Source: Comamonas sp009360615
GTDB lineage: Bacteria > Pseudomonadota > Gammaproteobacteria > Burkholderiales > Burkholderiaceae_C
Length of the DNA: 64,000 bases
NCBI RefSeq assembly: GCF_035784015.1
Contig: NZ_JALKOW010000002.1
Reading direction: 5' to 3' (one strand)
In this document: in pieces, positions 32,971-41,094 of the stretch
How the letters are laid out: each line of letters opens with the position of its first letter
Numbering within the stretch: position 1 is the stretch's first letter
The notes under the pieces: generated by a model
Seen by the model: only the letters and a program-made list of their open reading frames with translations
What the model was told of the DNA's origin: nothing
Databases searched by the model: none
Program-made: the position numbers and the translations under genes

Positions 32971-35685
32971 ATGACAGCTCAGACTGATCCCAAAGGCGCT
33001 GGCTTTCCCGCCGGCCTGGACCAACAAGAATCGCGCGAGTGGATGGATGCCCTCTCTGCGGTGATCGACCGCGAAGGCGCGGACTATGCTCACAAGCTGA
33101 TCGAGGATTTGCTTGAACACGCTCGCCAGAACAGCGTGGACATGCCGTTCTCTGCCAATACCGGCTACGTGAACACCATCGAGGCCGATCAGGAAGAGAA
33201 GTGCCCCGGCAACCTCGAGATCGAAGGTCGCCTGCGCGCCTACATGCGCTGGAACGCCATGGCCATGGTGGTCAAGGCCAACCGCATTCATCCCCCCGAA
33301 GGTGGTGACCTGGGGGGGCACATCGGCTCCTTCGCCTCGCTGGCCAACATGTTTGCGGCCGGCTTCAACCATTTCTGGCACGCCGAGAACGAAAACCACG
33401 GCGGCGACTGCCTGTACATCCAGGGGCACGTGTCGCCCGGCATCTACGCCCGCGCCTACCTGGAAGGCCGTATCTCCGAAGAGCAGCTGCTGAACTTCCG
33501 CCAGGAAGTGGACGGCAAGGGGCTGTCGAGCTACCCCCACCCCAAGCTGATGCCCGACTTCTGGCAGTTCCCCACGGTGTCCATGGGCCTGGGCCCGCTG
33601 ATGGCGATCTACCAGGCGCGTTTCCTGAAGTATCTGCACGCACGCGGCATTGCCAACACCGAAAACCGCAAGGTCTGGGTGTTCTGTGGCGACGGTGAAA
33701 TGGACGAAGTGGAGTCCCTGGGCGCCATCGGTCTGGCCTCGCGCGAGAACCTGGACAACCTGATCTTCGTGATCAACTGCAACCTGCAGCGTCTGGACGG
33801 CCCCGTGCGCGGCAACGGCAAGATCATCCAGGAGCTGGAAGGCGAATTCCGCGGTGCCGGCTGGAACGTGATCAAGCTGCTGTGGGGCAAGGGCTGGGAC
33901 GAGCTGCTGGCCAAGGACAAGGACGGCGTGCTCAAGAAGATCATGATGGAGTGCAACGACGGCGACTATCAGGCCTTCAAGGCCAACGACGGTGCCTACG
34001 TTCGCAAGCATTTCTTCGGACGCGATCCTCGCGCCCTGAAGATGGTCGAGCACATGTCCGATGACGAGATCTGGAATCTGCGCCGCGGCGGCCACGATTC
34101 GCAGAAGGTCTACGCTGCATTTGCCGCTGCCAACAGCCACAAGGGCCAACCCACCGTGCTGCTGGTCAAGACCGTCAAGGGCTTCGGCATGGGCAAGGTC
34201 GGTGAAGGCAAGAACAACGTTCACCAGACCAAGAAGCTGAGCGACGAGGACATCAAGGCCTTCCGTGATCGCTTCAACATCCCGATCCCCGACAGCCAGA
34301 TTGCGGACATCCCCTTCTACAAGCCGGCCGACGATACGCCGGAAATGAAGTATCTGCACGAGCGTCGCAAGGCGCTGGGTGGCTACCTGCCACACCGTCG
34401 CCAGCAGGCGGACGAGCATTTCACCGCTCCTGCGCTGGATACCTTCAAGGCCATCCTGGAGCCCACACCCGAAGGCCGTGAGATCTCCACGACCCAGGCC
34501 TATGTGCGTTTCCTGACGCAGCTGCTGCGCGACAAGAACATCGGCCCCCGTGTGGTGCCTATCCTGGTGGACGAAGCCCGTACCTTCGGCATGGAAGGCC
34601 TGTTCCGCCAGGTCGGTATCTACAACCCCCACGGTCAGCAATACACACCGGTCGACAAGGACCAGGTGATGTACTACCGCGAGGACAAGGCCGGCCAGAT
34701 CCTGCAGGAAGGCATCAACGAAGCCGGCGGCATGTCCAGCTGGATCGCTGCGGCCACCAGCTACAGCCACAGCAACCGGGTCATGATCCCGTTCTATGTG
34801 TACTACTCGATGTTCGGCTTCCAGCGCATCGGCGACCTGGCATGGGCGGCGGGCGACCTGCAAGCACGCGGCTTCCTGCTGGGCGGCACGTCGGGCCGTA
34901 CCACGCTGAATGGGGAAGGCCTGCAGCACGAAGACGGTCACAGCCACATCCTGGCCAACACCATCCCCAACTGCGTGTCGTACGACCCCACGTTCGCTCA
35001 CGAAGTGGCCGTGATCATGCAGGACGGTCTGCGCCGCATGGTGCAGAACCAGGAAAACATCTTCTACTACATCACGCTGCTGAACGAGAACTACCCCATG
35101 CCTGGCCTGCAAGCCGGTACGGAAGAGCAGATCCTCAAGGGCATGTACATGGTCAAGCCAGGCCAGAAGGTGCCCGAGAGCGGCCTGCGCGTTCAACTGC
35201 TGGGCTCCGGCACCATCCTGCGCGAGTCCTTCTTCGCCCAGGAACTGCTGGAAAAGGACTGGGGCGTTGCGGCCGACGTCTGGAGCTGCCCGTCGTTCAA
35301 CGAACTGACGCGCGAAGGTCAGGAAGTGGATCGCTTCAACATGCTGCACCCGCTGGAAGCTGCCAAGGTTCCCTTCGTGTCCCAGCAACTGGCTGCCCAT
35401 CCCGGCCCCGTGGTTGCTTCGACGGACTACATGAAGGCCTACGCCGAGCAGATCCGTCCCTACATGCCCAAGGGCCGTACCTACAAGGTGCTCGGTACCG
35501 ACGGTTTCGGCCGTTCGGACTTCCGCGCCAAGCTGCGCGAGCACTTCGAAGTCAACCGTCACTACATCGTGGTGGCTGCACTGCGCGGTCTGGCCGACGA
35601 AGGCAAGATCAACGCCACCACGGTGGCCGAAGCGATCAAGAAGTACGGCATCAACGTCGACAAGATCAACCCGCTGCACGCCTAA
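32971..35685 (+). CDS. aceE: Pyruvate dehydrogenase E1 component, homodimeric
   Basis: A 904-residue E1 that decarboxylates pyruvate with thiamine diphosphate and transfers the acetyl group to E2 lipoyl groups. The ThDP/Mg motif GDGEMDE (~residue 237) with the downstream NCN is in CGDGEMDEVESLGAIGLASR. The N-terminus EWMDALSAVIDREG is the E2-binding helix typical of AceE, and GHIGSFASLANMFAAGFNHF and TSGRTTLNGEGLQHEDGHSH are strongly conserved. Length is close to E. coli AceE (887). First gene of the aceE-aceF cluster; aceF starts 18 bp after its stop. It differs from the α2β2 E1 type. Confidence 0.96.
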   Translation: MTAQTDPKGAGFPAGLDQQESREWMDALSAVIDREGADYAHKLIEDLLEHARQNSVDMPFSANTGYVNTIEADQEEKCPGNLEIEGRLRAYMRWNAMAMVVKANRIHPPEGGDLGGHIGSFASLANMFAAGFNHFWHAENENHGGDCLYIQGHVSPGIYARAYLEGRISEEQLLNFRQEVDGKGLSSYPHPKLMPDFWQFPTVSMGLGPLMAIYQARFLKYLHARGIANTENRKVWVFCGDGEMDEVESLGAIGLASRENLDNLIFVINCNLQRLDGPVRGNGKIIQELEGEFRGAGWNVIKLLWGKGWDELLAKDKDGVLKKIMMECNDGDYQAFKANDGAYVRKHFFGRDPRALKMVEHMSDDEIWNLRRGGHDSQKVYAAFAAANSHKGQPTVLLVKTVKGFGMGKVGEGKNNVHQTKKLSDEDIKAFRDRFNIPIPDSQIADIPFYKPADDTPEMKYLHERRKALGGYLPHRRQQADEHFTAPALDTFKAILEPTPEGREISTTQAYVRFLTQLLRDKNIGPRVVPILVDEARTFGMEGLFRQVGIYNPHGQQYTPVDKDQVMYYREDKAGQILQEGINEAGGMSSWIAAATSYSHSNRVMIPFYVYYSMFGFQRIGDLAWAAGDLQARGFLLGGTSGRTTLNGEGLQHEDGHSHILANTIPNCVSYDPTFAHEVAVIMQDGLRRMVQNQENIFYYITLLNENYPMPGLQAGTEEQILKGMYMVKPGQKVPESGLRVQLLGSGTILRESFFAQELLEKDWGVAADVWSCPSFNELTREGQEVDRFNMLHPLEAAKVPFVSQQLAAHPGPVVASTDYMKAYAEQIRPYMPKGRTYKVLGTDGFGRSDFRAKLREHFEVNRHYIVVAALRGLADEGKINATTVAEAIKKYGINVDKINPLHA

Positions 35686-35703
35686 GAAGGGGAGACAGAC
35701 AAC

Positions 35704-37389
35704 ATGGCATTGACAGAAATCAAGGTCCCCGATATCGGCGACTTCTCCGAAGTTGGCGTGATCGAAGTGCTGGTCAAGGTGGGTGACACCATCAAGGTCG
35801 AGCAGTCCCTGATTACCGTGGAGTCCGACAAGGCCTCCATGGAAATCCCCTCCAGCCAGGCTGGCGTGGTCAAGGAAATCAAGGTTGCCCTGGGCGACAA
35901 GGTCAAGGAAGGCTCCGTGGTCGTGATGCTGGAAACCGCTGATGCGGCTTCCGCGCCTGCCGCCGCAGCGGCTGCCCCTGTGGCTGCTGCACCCGTGGCC
36001 ACCGCTCCTGCACCCGTGGCTGCCGCTCCTGTGGCCGCCGCTGCTGCAGCATCTTCCACCGTGGACTTGAAGATCCCCGATATCGGCGACTTCAAGGACG
36101 TGGCCGTGATCGAGATGCTCGTCAAGGTGGGTGATACCGTGACCGCCGAGCAATCGCTGTTCACCGTGGAGTCCGACAAGGCCTCGATGGAAATCCCTTC
36201 GCCTTCGGCCGGCACCATCACGGCGCTGACCATCAAGCTGGGTGACACCGTCAACGTGGGCGACGTCGTCGGTCAGATGACGGTGCAGGGCGCAGCCGCT
36301 GCCCCCGTGCAGGCTTCCGCTCCCGTCGCTGCACCGGTTGCCGCTCCTGTGGCGGCAGCACCTGCACCCGTGGTTGCAGCTTCCGTGGCCGCTGCTGCTC
36401 CTGTGGCGGCACCTGCGGCCCACAACCCCACCGTGGCTCCCTCGGGTCAGCTGCCCCATGCCTCGCCTTCGGTGCGCAAGTTCGCTCGCGAACTGGGCGT
36501 GCCTCTGGCAGAAGTCAAGGGTTCGGGCAACAAGGGCCGCATCACGGCGGAAGACATCCAGTCCTTCACCAAGTCGGTGATGGCTGGCGCCGTGCAGACC
36601 CTGGCCCAGCAGGCTGTGGCTCCCAAGTCGTCCGGCGGCAACGTCGGCGGTCTGGAAGTGCTGGCCTGGCCCAAGGTCGACTTCGCCAAGTTTGGCGCAG
36701 TCGAGCGCAAGGAACTGTCGCGCATCAAGAAGATCTCGGGTGCCAATCTGCACCGCAACTGGGTGGTCATCCCTCACGTCACCAACAATGACGAGGCCGA
36801 CATCACCGAGCTGGAAGCCTTCCGTGTGCAGACCAATGCCGAAAGCGCCAAGGCCAAGAGCGATGTCAAGGTGACGATGCTGGCTTTCGTGATCAAGGCC
36901 GTGGTCGCTGCGCTGAAGAAGTTCCCCGAGTTCAATGCCTCTCTGGACGGCGACACCCTGGTCTACAAGCAGTACTTCAACATCGGTTTTGCCGCCGACA
37001 CGCCGAACGGCCTGGTCGTTCCCGTGCTCAAGGACGCCGACAAGAAGGGCATCCTGCAGATCAGCCAGGAAATGGGCGAGCTGGCCAAGAAGGCCCGCGA
37101 CGGCAAGCTGGGCGCTGCGGACATGCAAGGCGGCTGCTTCTCGATCTCGTCTCTGGGCGGCATCGGCGGCACCAACTTCACGCCCATCATCAATGCGCCT
37201 GAAGTCGCCATTCTGGGTCTGTCCAAGGGCGCGATGAAGCCCGTATGGGACGGCAAGCAGTTCGTGCCACGTCTGATGCTGCCTCTGTCGCTGTCGTACG
37301 ACCACCGCGTCATCGACGGCGCGGCTGCCGCACGTTTCAACGCCTATCTGGGCGCCGTGCTGGCCGACTACCGCCGCATCCTGCTCTAA
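35704..37389 (+). CDS. aceF: Dihydrolipoyllysine-residue acetyltransferase (PDH E2)
   Basis: A 561-residue E2 forming the core of the pyruvate dehydrogenase complex. Two lipoyl domains (~1-75 and ~119-193) each carry the motif ESDKASMEIPS, with lipoyl lysines K43 and K159. Ala/Pro/Val-rich linkers follow each. The peripheral subunit-binding domain is at ~250-285 (ASPSVRKFARELGVPLAEVK). The catalytic domain ends with SYDHRVIDGAAAARF, giving the active-site His and the DG pair. The ATG at 35704 follows GGGGAGACAGACA. Two hairpins after the stop separate it from the next gene. Confidence 0.96.
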   Translation: MALTEIKVPDIGDFSEVGVIEVLVKVGDTIKVEQSLITVESDKASMEIPSSQAGVVKEIKVALGDKVKEGSVVVMLETADAASAPAAAAAAPVAAAPVATAPAPVAAAPVAAAAAASSTVDLKIPDIGDFKDVAVIEMLVKVGDTVTAEQSLFTVESDKASMEIPSPSAGTITALTIKLGDTVNVGDVVGQMTVQGAAAAPVQASAPVAAPVAAPVAAAPAPVVAASVAAAAPVAAPAAHNPTVAPSGQLPHASPSVRKFARELGVPLAEVKGSGNKGRITAEDIQSFTKSVMAGAVQTLAQQAVAPKSSGGNVGGLEVLAWPKVDFAKFGAVERKELSRIKKISGANLHRNWVVIPHVTNNDEADITELEAFRVQTNAESAKAKSDVKVTMLAFVIKAVVAALKKFPEFNASLDGDTLVYKQYFNIGFAADTPNGLVVPVLKDADKKGILQISQEMGELAKKARDGKLGAADMQGGCFSISSLGGIGGTNFTPIINAPEVAILGLSKGAMKPVWDGKQFVPRLMLPLSLSYDHRVIDGAAAARFNAYLGAVLADYRRILL

Positions 37390-37401
37390 GCAGCTGACAG
37401 G

Positions 37402-37466
37402 CAGGCTGATTTTTAGTGAAATCGGCCTGTAGCGCTTATCTGAACTGCGCAAGCTGCTATCTTTTT
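37402..37466. repeat. Dispersed repeat copy C with two hairpins after aceF
   Basis: First hairpin: an 11-bp stem at 37402-37412 with 37419-37429 (one G·T pair), 6-base loop. The second is imperfect: TAGCGCTT (37430-37437) against AAGCTGCTA (37451-37459), followed by TCTTTTTAG, so it can end the aceEF transcript. Read on the minus strand it shares GATAGCAGCTTGCGC and TACAGGCCGATTT with the repeats at 19.6 and 29.3 kb. Confidence 0.6.
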
Positions 37467-37495
37467 AGATGCCTTGCGCGTCACCTTGCCAGCCC

Positions 37496-38380
37496 ATGAG
37501 TGAGATGAAGAACCTGAGACAGCATCCCATCGAGCATCTGCGTGGCGTGGTCCCCGGCATCCGGCCTTTTCCGGATGCGGCGGACGTCTTTGCCGAGCCG
37601 GTCGAGAAGTACGCGCGGCATTTCCTGCCGCTCGTCACCATCGACCTGGCGCTACTCGACGATGCCTGGAGCGGGCCGATTCATCTCGTTGCCCCTTGCG
37701 AGCCCTATGAAGGGCAAGTCGGGGAGTGGGGGGGCGAGGAGTTTGGCAATGCGCTGCTCAAGCCTGACTGGCTGGCTTTCAAGCTCGACGATCAAGGCAA
37801 GTACGAGCTGCTGGGCGATTGGCGCTACTTCATGCTGGAGCAGGATCGTGCCGACTGGGCCGAAAAATCGCTCGACTGGCGCGAGGTGCGTACCCAGCAT
37901 CGTGAACTGGTCAAACTGGGCGTGGAGCCTCCGTTCGAACTGCACCACGAGGCCCAATACTCATGGCGCGATGTGATGGAACTGCATTACGCAACCCAGC
38001 ACGCGGCCTATGAGCAGGCCAGGCGGGACTTTCTGGCCCATGGCTGGAATGCTGCGAACGAGTGGGATGACCCCGCTGAAGTTGCCAAGCTGCCGCTGTA
38101 TGAGCCAGGCACCGATTGCTACGAAACCAGTTCCGGGCGCTATCTGCTCGGCGTGCTGGGCGGCCCTTCCTGGGGCGGCAACTGGAGCAATCTGACGAAT
38201 GAGTTGCTGAGCGACACCGGCACGGACGATGGCATTCACCCCATCCACCCAGAAACCGGTGCGCACTTCGAGTTCATCTGCAGTGCCAATGCCGATGCTT
38301 TTGCCGCCAGCGGCACCGAAACCCTGCTGTTCTACGAGCCTGAAAGCCGTACCGTATTGCTGACTTTTGACTGGAGCTAA
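37496..38380 (+). CDS. Protein of unknown function inside the PDH cluster
   Basis: A 294-residue soluble, acidic protein that I do not recognise. It has no signal peptide, membrane segment or known motif. Aromatic and acidic stretches include DWRYFMLEQDRADWAEKSLD and GTDCYETSSGRYLLGVLGG. A Gly/Trp-rich part follows (GPSWGGNWSNLTNELL), and the end FYEPESRTVLLTFDWS is strand-like. The general look recalls YwqG/DUF1963-type β-rich proteins, but I would not assign it. Start could be 37496, 37505 or 37469; none has a strong ribosome-binding site. It lies between aceF and lpdA on the same strand, after a repeat with terminator character and 94 bp before lpdA. Confidence 0.7.
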   Translation: MSEMKNLRQHPIEHLRGVVPGIRPFPDAADVFAEPVEKYARHFLPLVTIDLALLDDAWSGPIHLVAPCEPYEGQVGEWGGEEFGNALLKPDWLAFKLDDQGKYELLGDWRYFMLEQDRADWAEKSLDWREVRTQHRELVKLGVEPPFELHHEAQYSWRDVMELHYATQHAAYEQARRDFLAHGWNAANEWDDPAEVAKLPLYEPGTDCYETSSGRYLLGVLGGPSWGGNWSNLTNELLSDTGTDDGIHPIHPETGAHFEFICSANADAFAASGTETLLFYEPESRTVLLTFDWS

Positions 38381-38474
38381 GGCGTCAGCCGCCAGGCTTC
38401 AACCCGGAAATACCGTTTTCAGCTGCCTGAGCGAATCGGGCGGCGCAGAGACAAAAACCAAGATAGGAGCGCAT

Positions 38475-40304
38475 ATGAGCCTCATCGATATCAAGGTACC
38501 CAATATCGGCGACTTCGCCGAAGTGGGCGTGATCGAACTGCTGGTCAACCCCGGTGACACCGTGGCCGTGGATCAGTCCCTCATCACCGTGGAGAGCGAC
38601 AAGGCTTCCATGGAGATTCCTTCCAGCCATGCCGGCGTCGTGAAGGAAATCAAGGTCAAGGTCGGTGACAAGGTTGCCGAAGGCTCGCTGGTGCTGACAC
38701 TGGAAGCCGCAGCCGGCGGCGTCGCCGCACCTGCTCAGGCAGCGGCCCCTGCGCCTGCCGCAGCCGCTCCAGCCCCTGTGGCGGCGGCTCCCGCTCCCGT
38801 CGCCAGCAACTTTGCCGGCACCGTGGACATGGACTGTGACGTGGTCGTTCTGGGCGGTGGCCCTGGCGGCTACTCCGCCGCTTTCCGCGCAGCCGACCTG
38901 GGCCTCAAGGTCGTGCTCGTCGAGCGCTACGCCACCCTGGGCGGGGTCTGTCTGAACGTGGGATGCATCCCATCCAAGGCGCTGCTGCACGTGGCTGCCG
39001 TGATGGACGAGGTCAAGCACCTGGAAGTGGCGGGCGTGAAGTTCGCGGCGCCCGAGGTGAACATCGACCAGCTGCGCGGCCATAAGGAAAAGGTCATCGG
39101 CAAGCTGACCGGCGGTCTCGGACAGATGGCCAAGATGCGCAAGGTCACCATCCTGCGCGGCTACGGCAACTTCGTCTCGGCCAACCACATCGAAGTGGAA
39201 GAAACCACCGGCACCGGCCAGGAGAAGACCGGCAGCAAGAAAATCGTTCAGTTCAAGAACGCCATCATTGCCGCAGGCTCGCAGGCCGTGCACCTGCCTT
39301 TCATGCCCAAGGACCCCCGCGTGGTTGATTCCACCGGAGCCCTGGATCTGAAGGAAGTGCCCAAGCGCATGCTGATTCTGGGCGGTGGCATCATCGGCCT
39401 GGAAATGGGCACTGTCTACAGCACCCTGGGCGCGCGCCTGGATGTGGTGGAAATGATGGATGGCCTGATGCAGGGCGCCGACCGCGATCTGGTCAAGGTC
39501 TGGCAGAAGATGAATGCGCCACGTTTCGACAACATCATGGTCAACACCAAGACCGTGGGTGCCGAAGCCACGCCCGAAGGCATCAAGGTCACGTTCGCGC
39601 CTGCCAAGGACGGCGTCACCGTGCCCGAGCCCCAGACCTACGACCTGGTTCTGCAGGCCGTGGGCCGCACCCCCAACGGCAAGAAGATCAGCGCCGACAA
39701 GGCTGGTGTGGCGGTGACCGATCGCGGCTTCATCGAAGTCGACATCCAGATGCGCACCAATGTGCCCAATATCTTCGCGATCGGCGACATCGTGGGTCAG
39801 CCCATGCTGGCCCACAAGGCCGTGCACGAAGCGCACGTGGCTGCCGAAGTCATCGCTGGCGAACTGCAGGGCAACAAGGAGCTGGCATCCAGCGCCTTCA
39901 ACGCCCGCGTGATTCCTTCGGTCGCCTATACCGATCCCGAAGTCGCATGGGTGGGATTGACCGAAGACCAGGCCAAGGCCCAAGGCATCAAGGTCAAGAA
40001 GGGCCTCTTCCCCTGGGCCGCCTCGGGCCGCGCCATCGCCAATGGCCGCGACGAAGGCTTTACCAAGCTGCTGTTTGACGATTCCCCTGAAGCCCACGGT
40101 CACGGCCGCATCCTGGGCGGCGGCATGGTCGGCACCCATGCTGGCGACATGATCGGCGAAATCGCCCTGGCCATCGAGATGGGCGCTGACACGGTGGACA
40201 TCGGCAAGACCATTCACCCCCACCCAACCCTTGGGGAGTCCATTGGCATGGCGGCAGAAGTGGCCCATGGCTCCTGCACGGACGTGCCTCCCGCGCGCAA
40301 GTAG
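38475..40304 (+). CDS. lpdA: Dihydrolipoyl dehydrogenase with N-terminal lipoyl domain (PDH E3)
   Basis: A 609-residue E3 reoxidising dihydrolipoamide with FAD and NAD+. It has its own lipoyl domain (~1-75, K43 in VESDKASMEIPS), nearly the same sequence as those of AceF, and an Ala/Pro linker. The flavoprotein follows: FAD motif VVLGGGPGGYSAAFRAADLG (~120), redox disulfide in GGVCLNVGCIPSK (~156-168), NAD motif ILGGGIIGLEMGTVYSTLG, and the C-terminal catalytic His-Glu pair in IHPHPTLGES. The ATG at 38475 follows AGGAGCGCAT; the frame is open upstream, overlapping the unknown gene. A strong terminator follows. Confidence 0.95.
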   Translation: MSLIDIKVPNIGDFAEVGVIELLVNPGDTVAVDQSLITVESDKASMEIPSSHAGVVKEIKVKVGDKVAEGSLVLTLEAAAGGVAAPAQAAAPAPAAAAPAPVAAAPAPVASNFAGTVDMDCDVVVLGGGPGGYSAAFRAADLGLKVVLVERYATLGGVCLNVGCIPSKALLHVAAVMDEVKHLEVAGVKFAAPEVNIDQLRGHKEKVIGKLTGGLGQMAKMRKVTILRGYGNFVSANHIEVEETTGTGQEKTGSKKIVQFKNAIIAAGSQAVHLPFMPKDPRVVDSTGALDLKEVPKRMLILGGGIIGLEMGTVYSTLGARLDVVEMMDGLMQGADRDLVKVWQKMNAPRFDNIMVNTKTVGAEATPEGIKVTFAPAKDGVTVPEPQTYDLVLQAVGRTPNGKKISADKAGVAVTDRGFIEVDIQMRTNVPNIFAIGDIVGQPMLAHKAVHEAHVAAEVIAGELQGNKELASSAFNARVIPSVAYTDPEVAWVGLTEDQAKAQGIKVKKGLFPWAASGRAIANGRDEGFTKLLFDDSPEAHGHGRILGGGMVGTHAGDMIGEIALAIEMGADTVDIGKTIHPHPTLGESIGMAAEVAHGSCTDVPPARK

Positions 40305-40325
40305 GCGCCTGGCGTTTGCGCACAC

Positions 40326-40353
40326 AAAGGCAGTCTTCGGGCTGCCTTTTTTT
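40326..40353 (+). terminator. Intrinsic terminator of lpdA
   Basis: AAAGGCAG (40326-40333) pairs with CTGCCTTT (40342-40349) around an 8-base loop containing TTCG; seven T residues end the element. It lies 21 bp after the lpdA stop. Confidence 0.9.
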
Positions 40354-40465
40354 ATGGCAGAGAACCGATGGCGCGTTCGGCAAGGTCTTCAGCCGTGGAT
40401 TCATTGATATCCTTGGCCTGAGTACTTCCGTTTCTCGCCAGAACCGTGACGAAGAGAGCACAGCC

Positions 40466-40942
40466 ATGCCTGACCCAAGTCTCGACCTATCCAAGCCCCA
40501 GAATGCCGCCTGCCACTGCGGCGCAGTGCGCTTTACCGTCTTGCTCAGCGACGGCCTGAACACCGTGCGGCGCTGCAACTGTTCGTTTTGCCGAATGCGC
40601 GGTGCCGTGGCGGTGTCGGCCGAGCTGAGCGGCATCGAGGTGTTGCAGGGGCATGATGCCTTGACGCTCTACCAGTTCAACACCGGGCAGGCCAAGCACT
40701 ATTTCTGCAAGCACTGCGGCATCTATACCTTTCATCAGAGACGCTCGTCACCGCATCAGTACGGTGTGAATGTGGCTTGCTTAGCGGGCATGAGCCCGTT
40801 TGACTTTGCCGAGGTGGTGGTGAGCGAAGGGCGCTCTCACCCCAGCGACCGTCGCATGGGGGATGCGGCCGGCAAGCCGGTGGCGGCAGGCTGGCTGCGT
40901 TATGTGGCGAATCCCTTGGCCGAAGCGCAGCTTGAAGAATGA
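40466..40942 (+). CDS. GFA/CENP-V fold protein (glutathione-dependent formaldehyde-activating enzyme-like)
   Basis: A 158-residue zinc protein of the GFA family. Zinc cysteines appear in ACHCGAVRF (~18), CNCSFCRMRGA (~43) and FCKHCGIYTFHQRR (~85), the three-part pattern of the family. Gfa of Paracoccus speeds S-hydroxymethylglutathione formation, but most homologues have no proven activity, so the name describes the fold. The ATG at 40466 gives a normal N-terminus; the frame is open to 40316 but upstream residues are not family-like. It is a monocistronic unit, convergent with the LysR gene. Confidence 0.82.
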   Translation: MPDPSLDLSKPQNAACHCGAVRFTVLLSDGLNTVRRCNCSFCRMRGAVAVSAELSGIEVLQGHDALTLYQFNTGQAKHYFCKHCGIYTFHQRRSSPHQYGVNVACLAGMSPFDFAEVVVSEGRSHPSDRRMGDAAGKPVAAGWLRYVANPLAEAQLEE

Positions 40943-40965
40943 TGTGAGAGCGTCGAATGCTGTGC

Positions 40966-41094
40966 GGCGAAGTCATCGCCCATGTAGGGGCCTTCCAGGG
41001 AGGCGACCACGTCGCAGATCAACAGCAAGGGCCGCCAGCCGATCTTGGGATACAGGGCGCTGTATTTCTCGGTCTCCGCCGCCGAATGGGGCAG
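40966..41094 (-). other. Coding-like stretch in frame after the LysR stop codon
   Basis: Directly after the LysR TGA (41097-41095) the same frame continues for about 60 codons. The first ~43 have the strong G/C third-position bias of local genes and read like protein: HSAAETEKYSALYPKIGWRP, then LLLICDVVASLEGPYMGDDF. There is no ATG/GTG/TTG at a suitable place near its beginning. It may be the tail of a lost gene or a former C-terminal extension of the regulator. I do not recognise the sequence. The remaining codons run antisense into the GFA gene and look random. Confidence 0.35.

Noticed and set aside
35930..36430. Tandem GCT/CCC/GTG-rich stretches as a DNA repeat
   Set aside because: They encode the Ala/Pro/Val linkers between lipoyl and catalytic domains of AceF; ordinary for this protein.
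32764..37452. A 1562-codon open frame antisense to aceE and aceF
   Set aside because: It exists because the sense genes use G/C-ending codons that avoid stops in the opposite frame. It has no motif, no start signal and low-complexity composition.
38385..40325. Long minus-strand open frame antisense to lpdA
   Set aside because: The sense strand encodes E3 with intact FAD, NAD and disulfide motifs.
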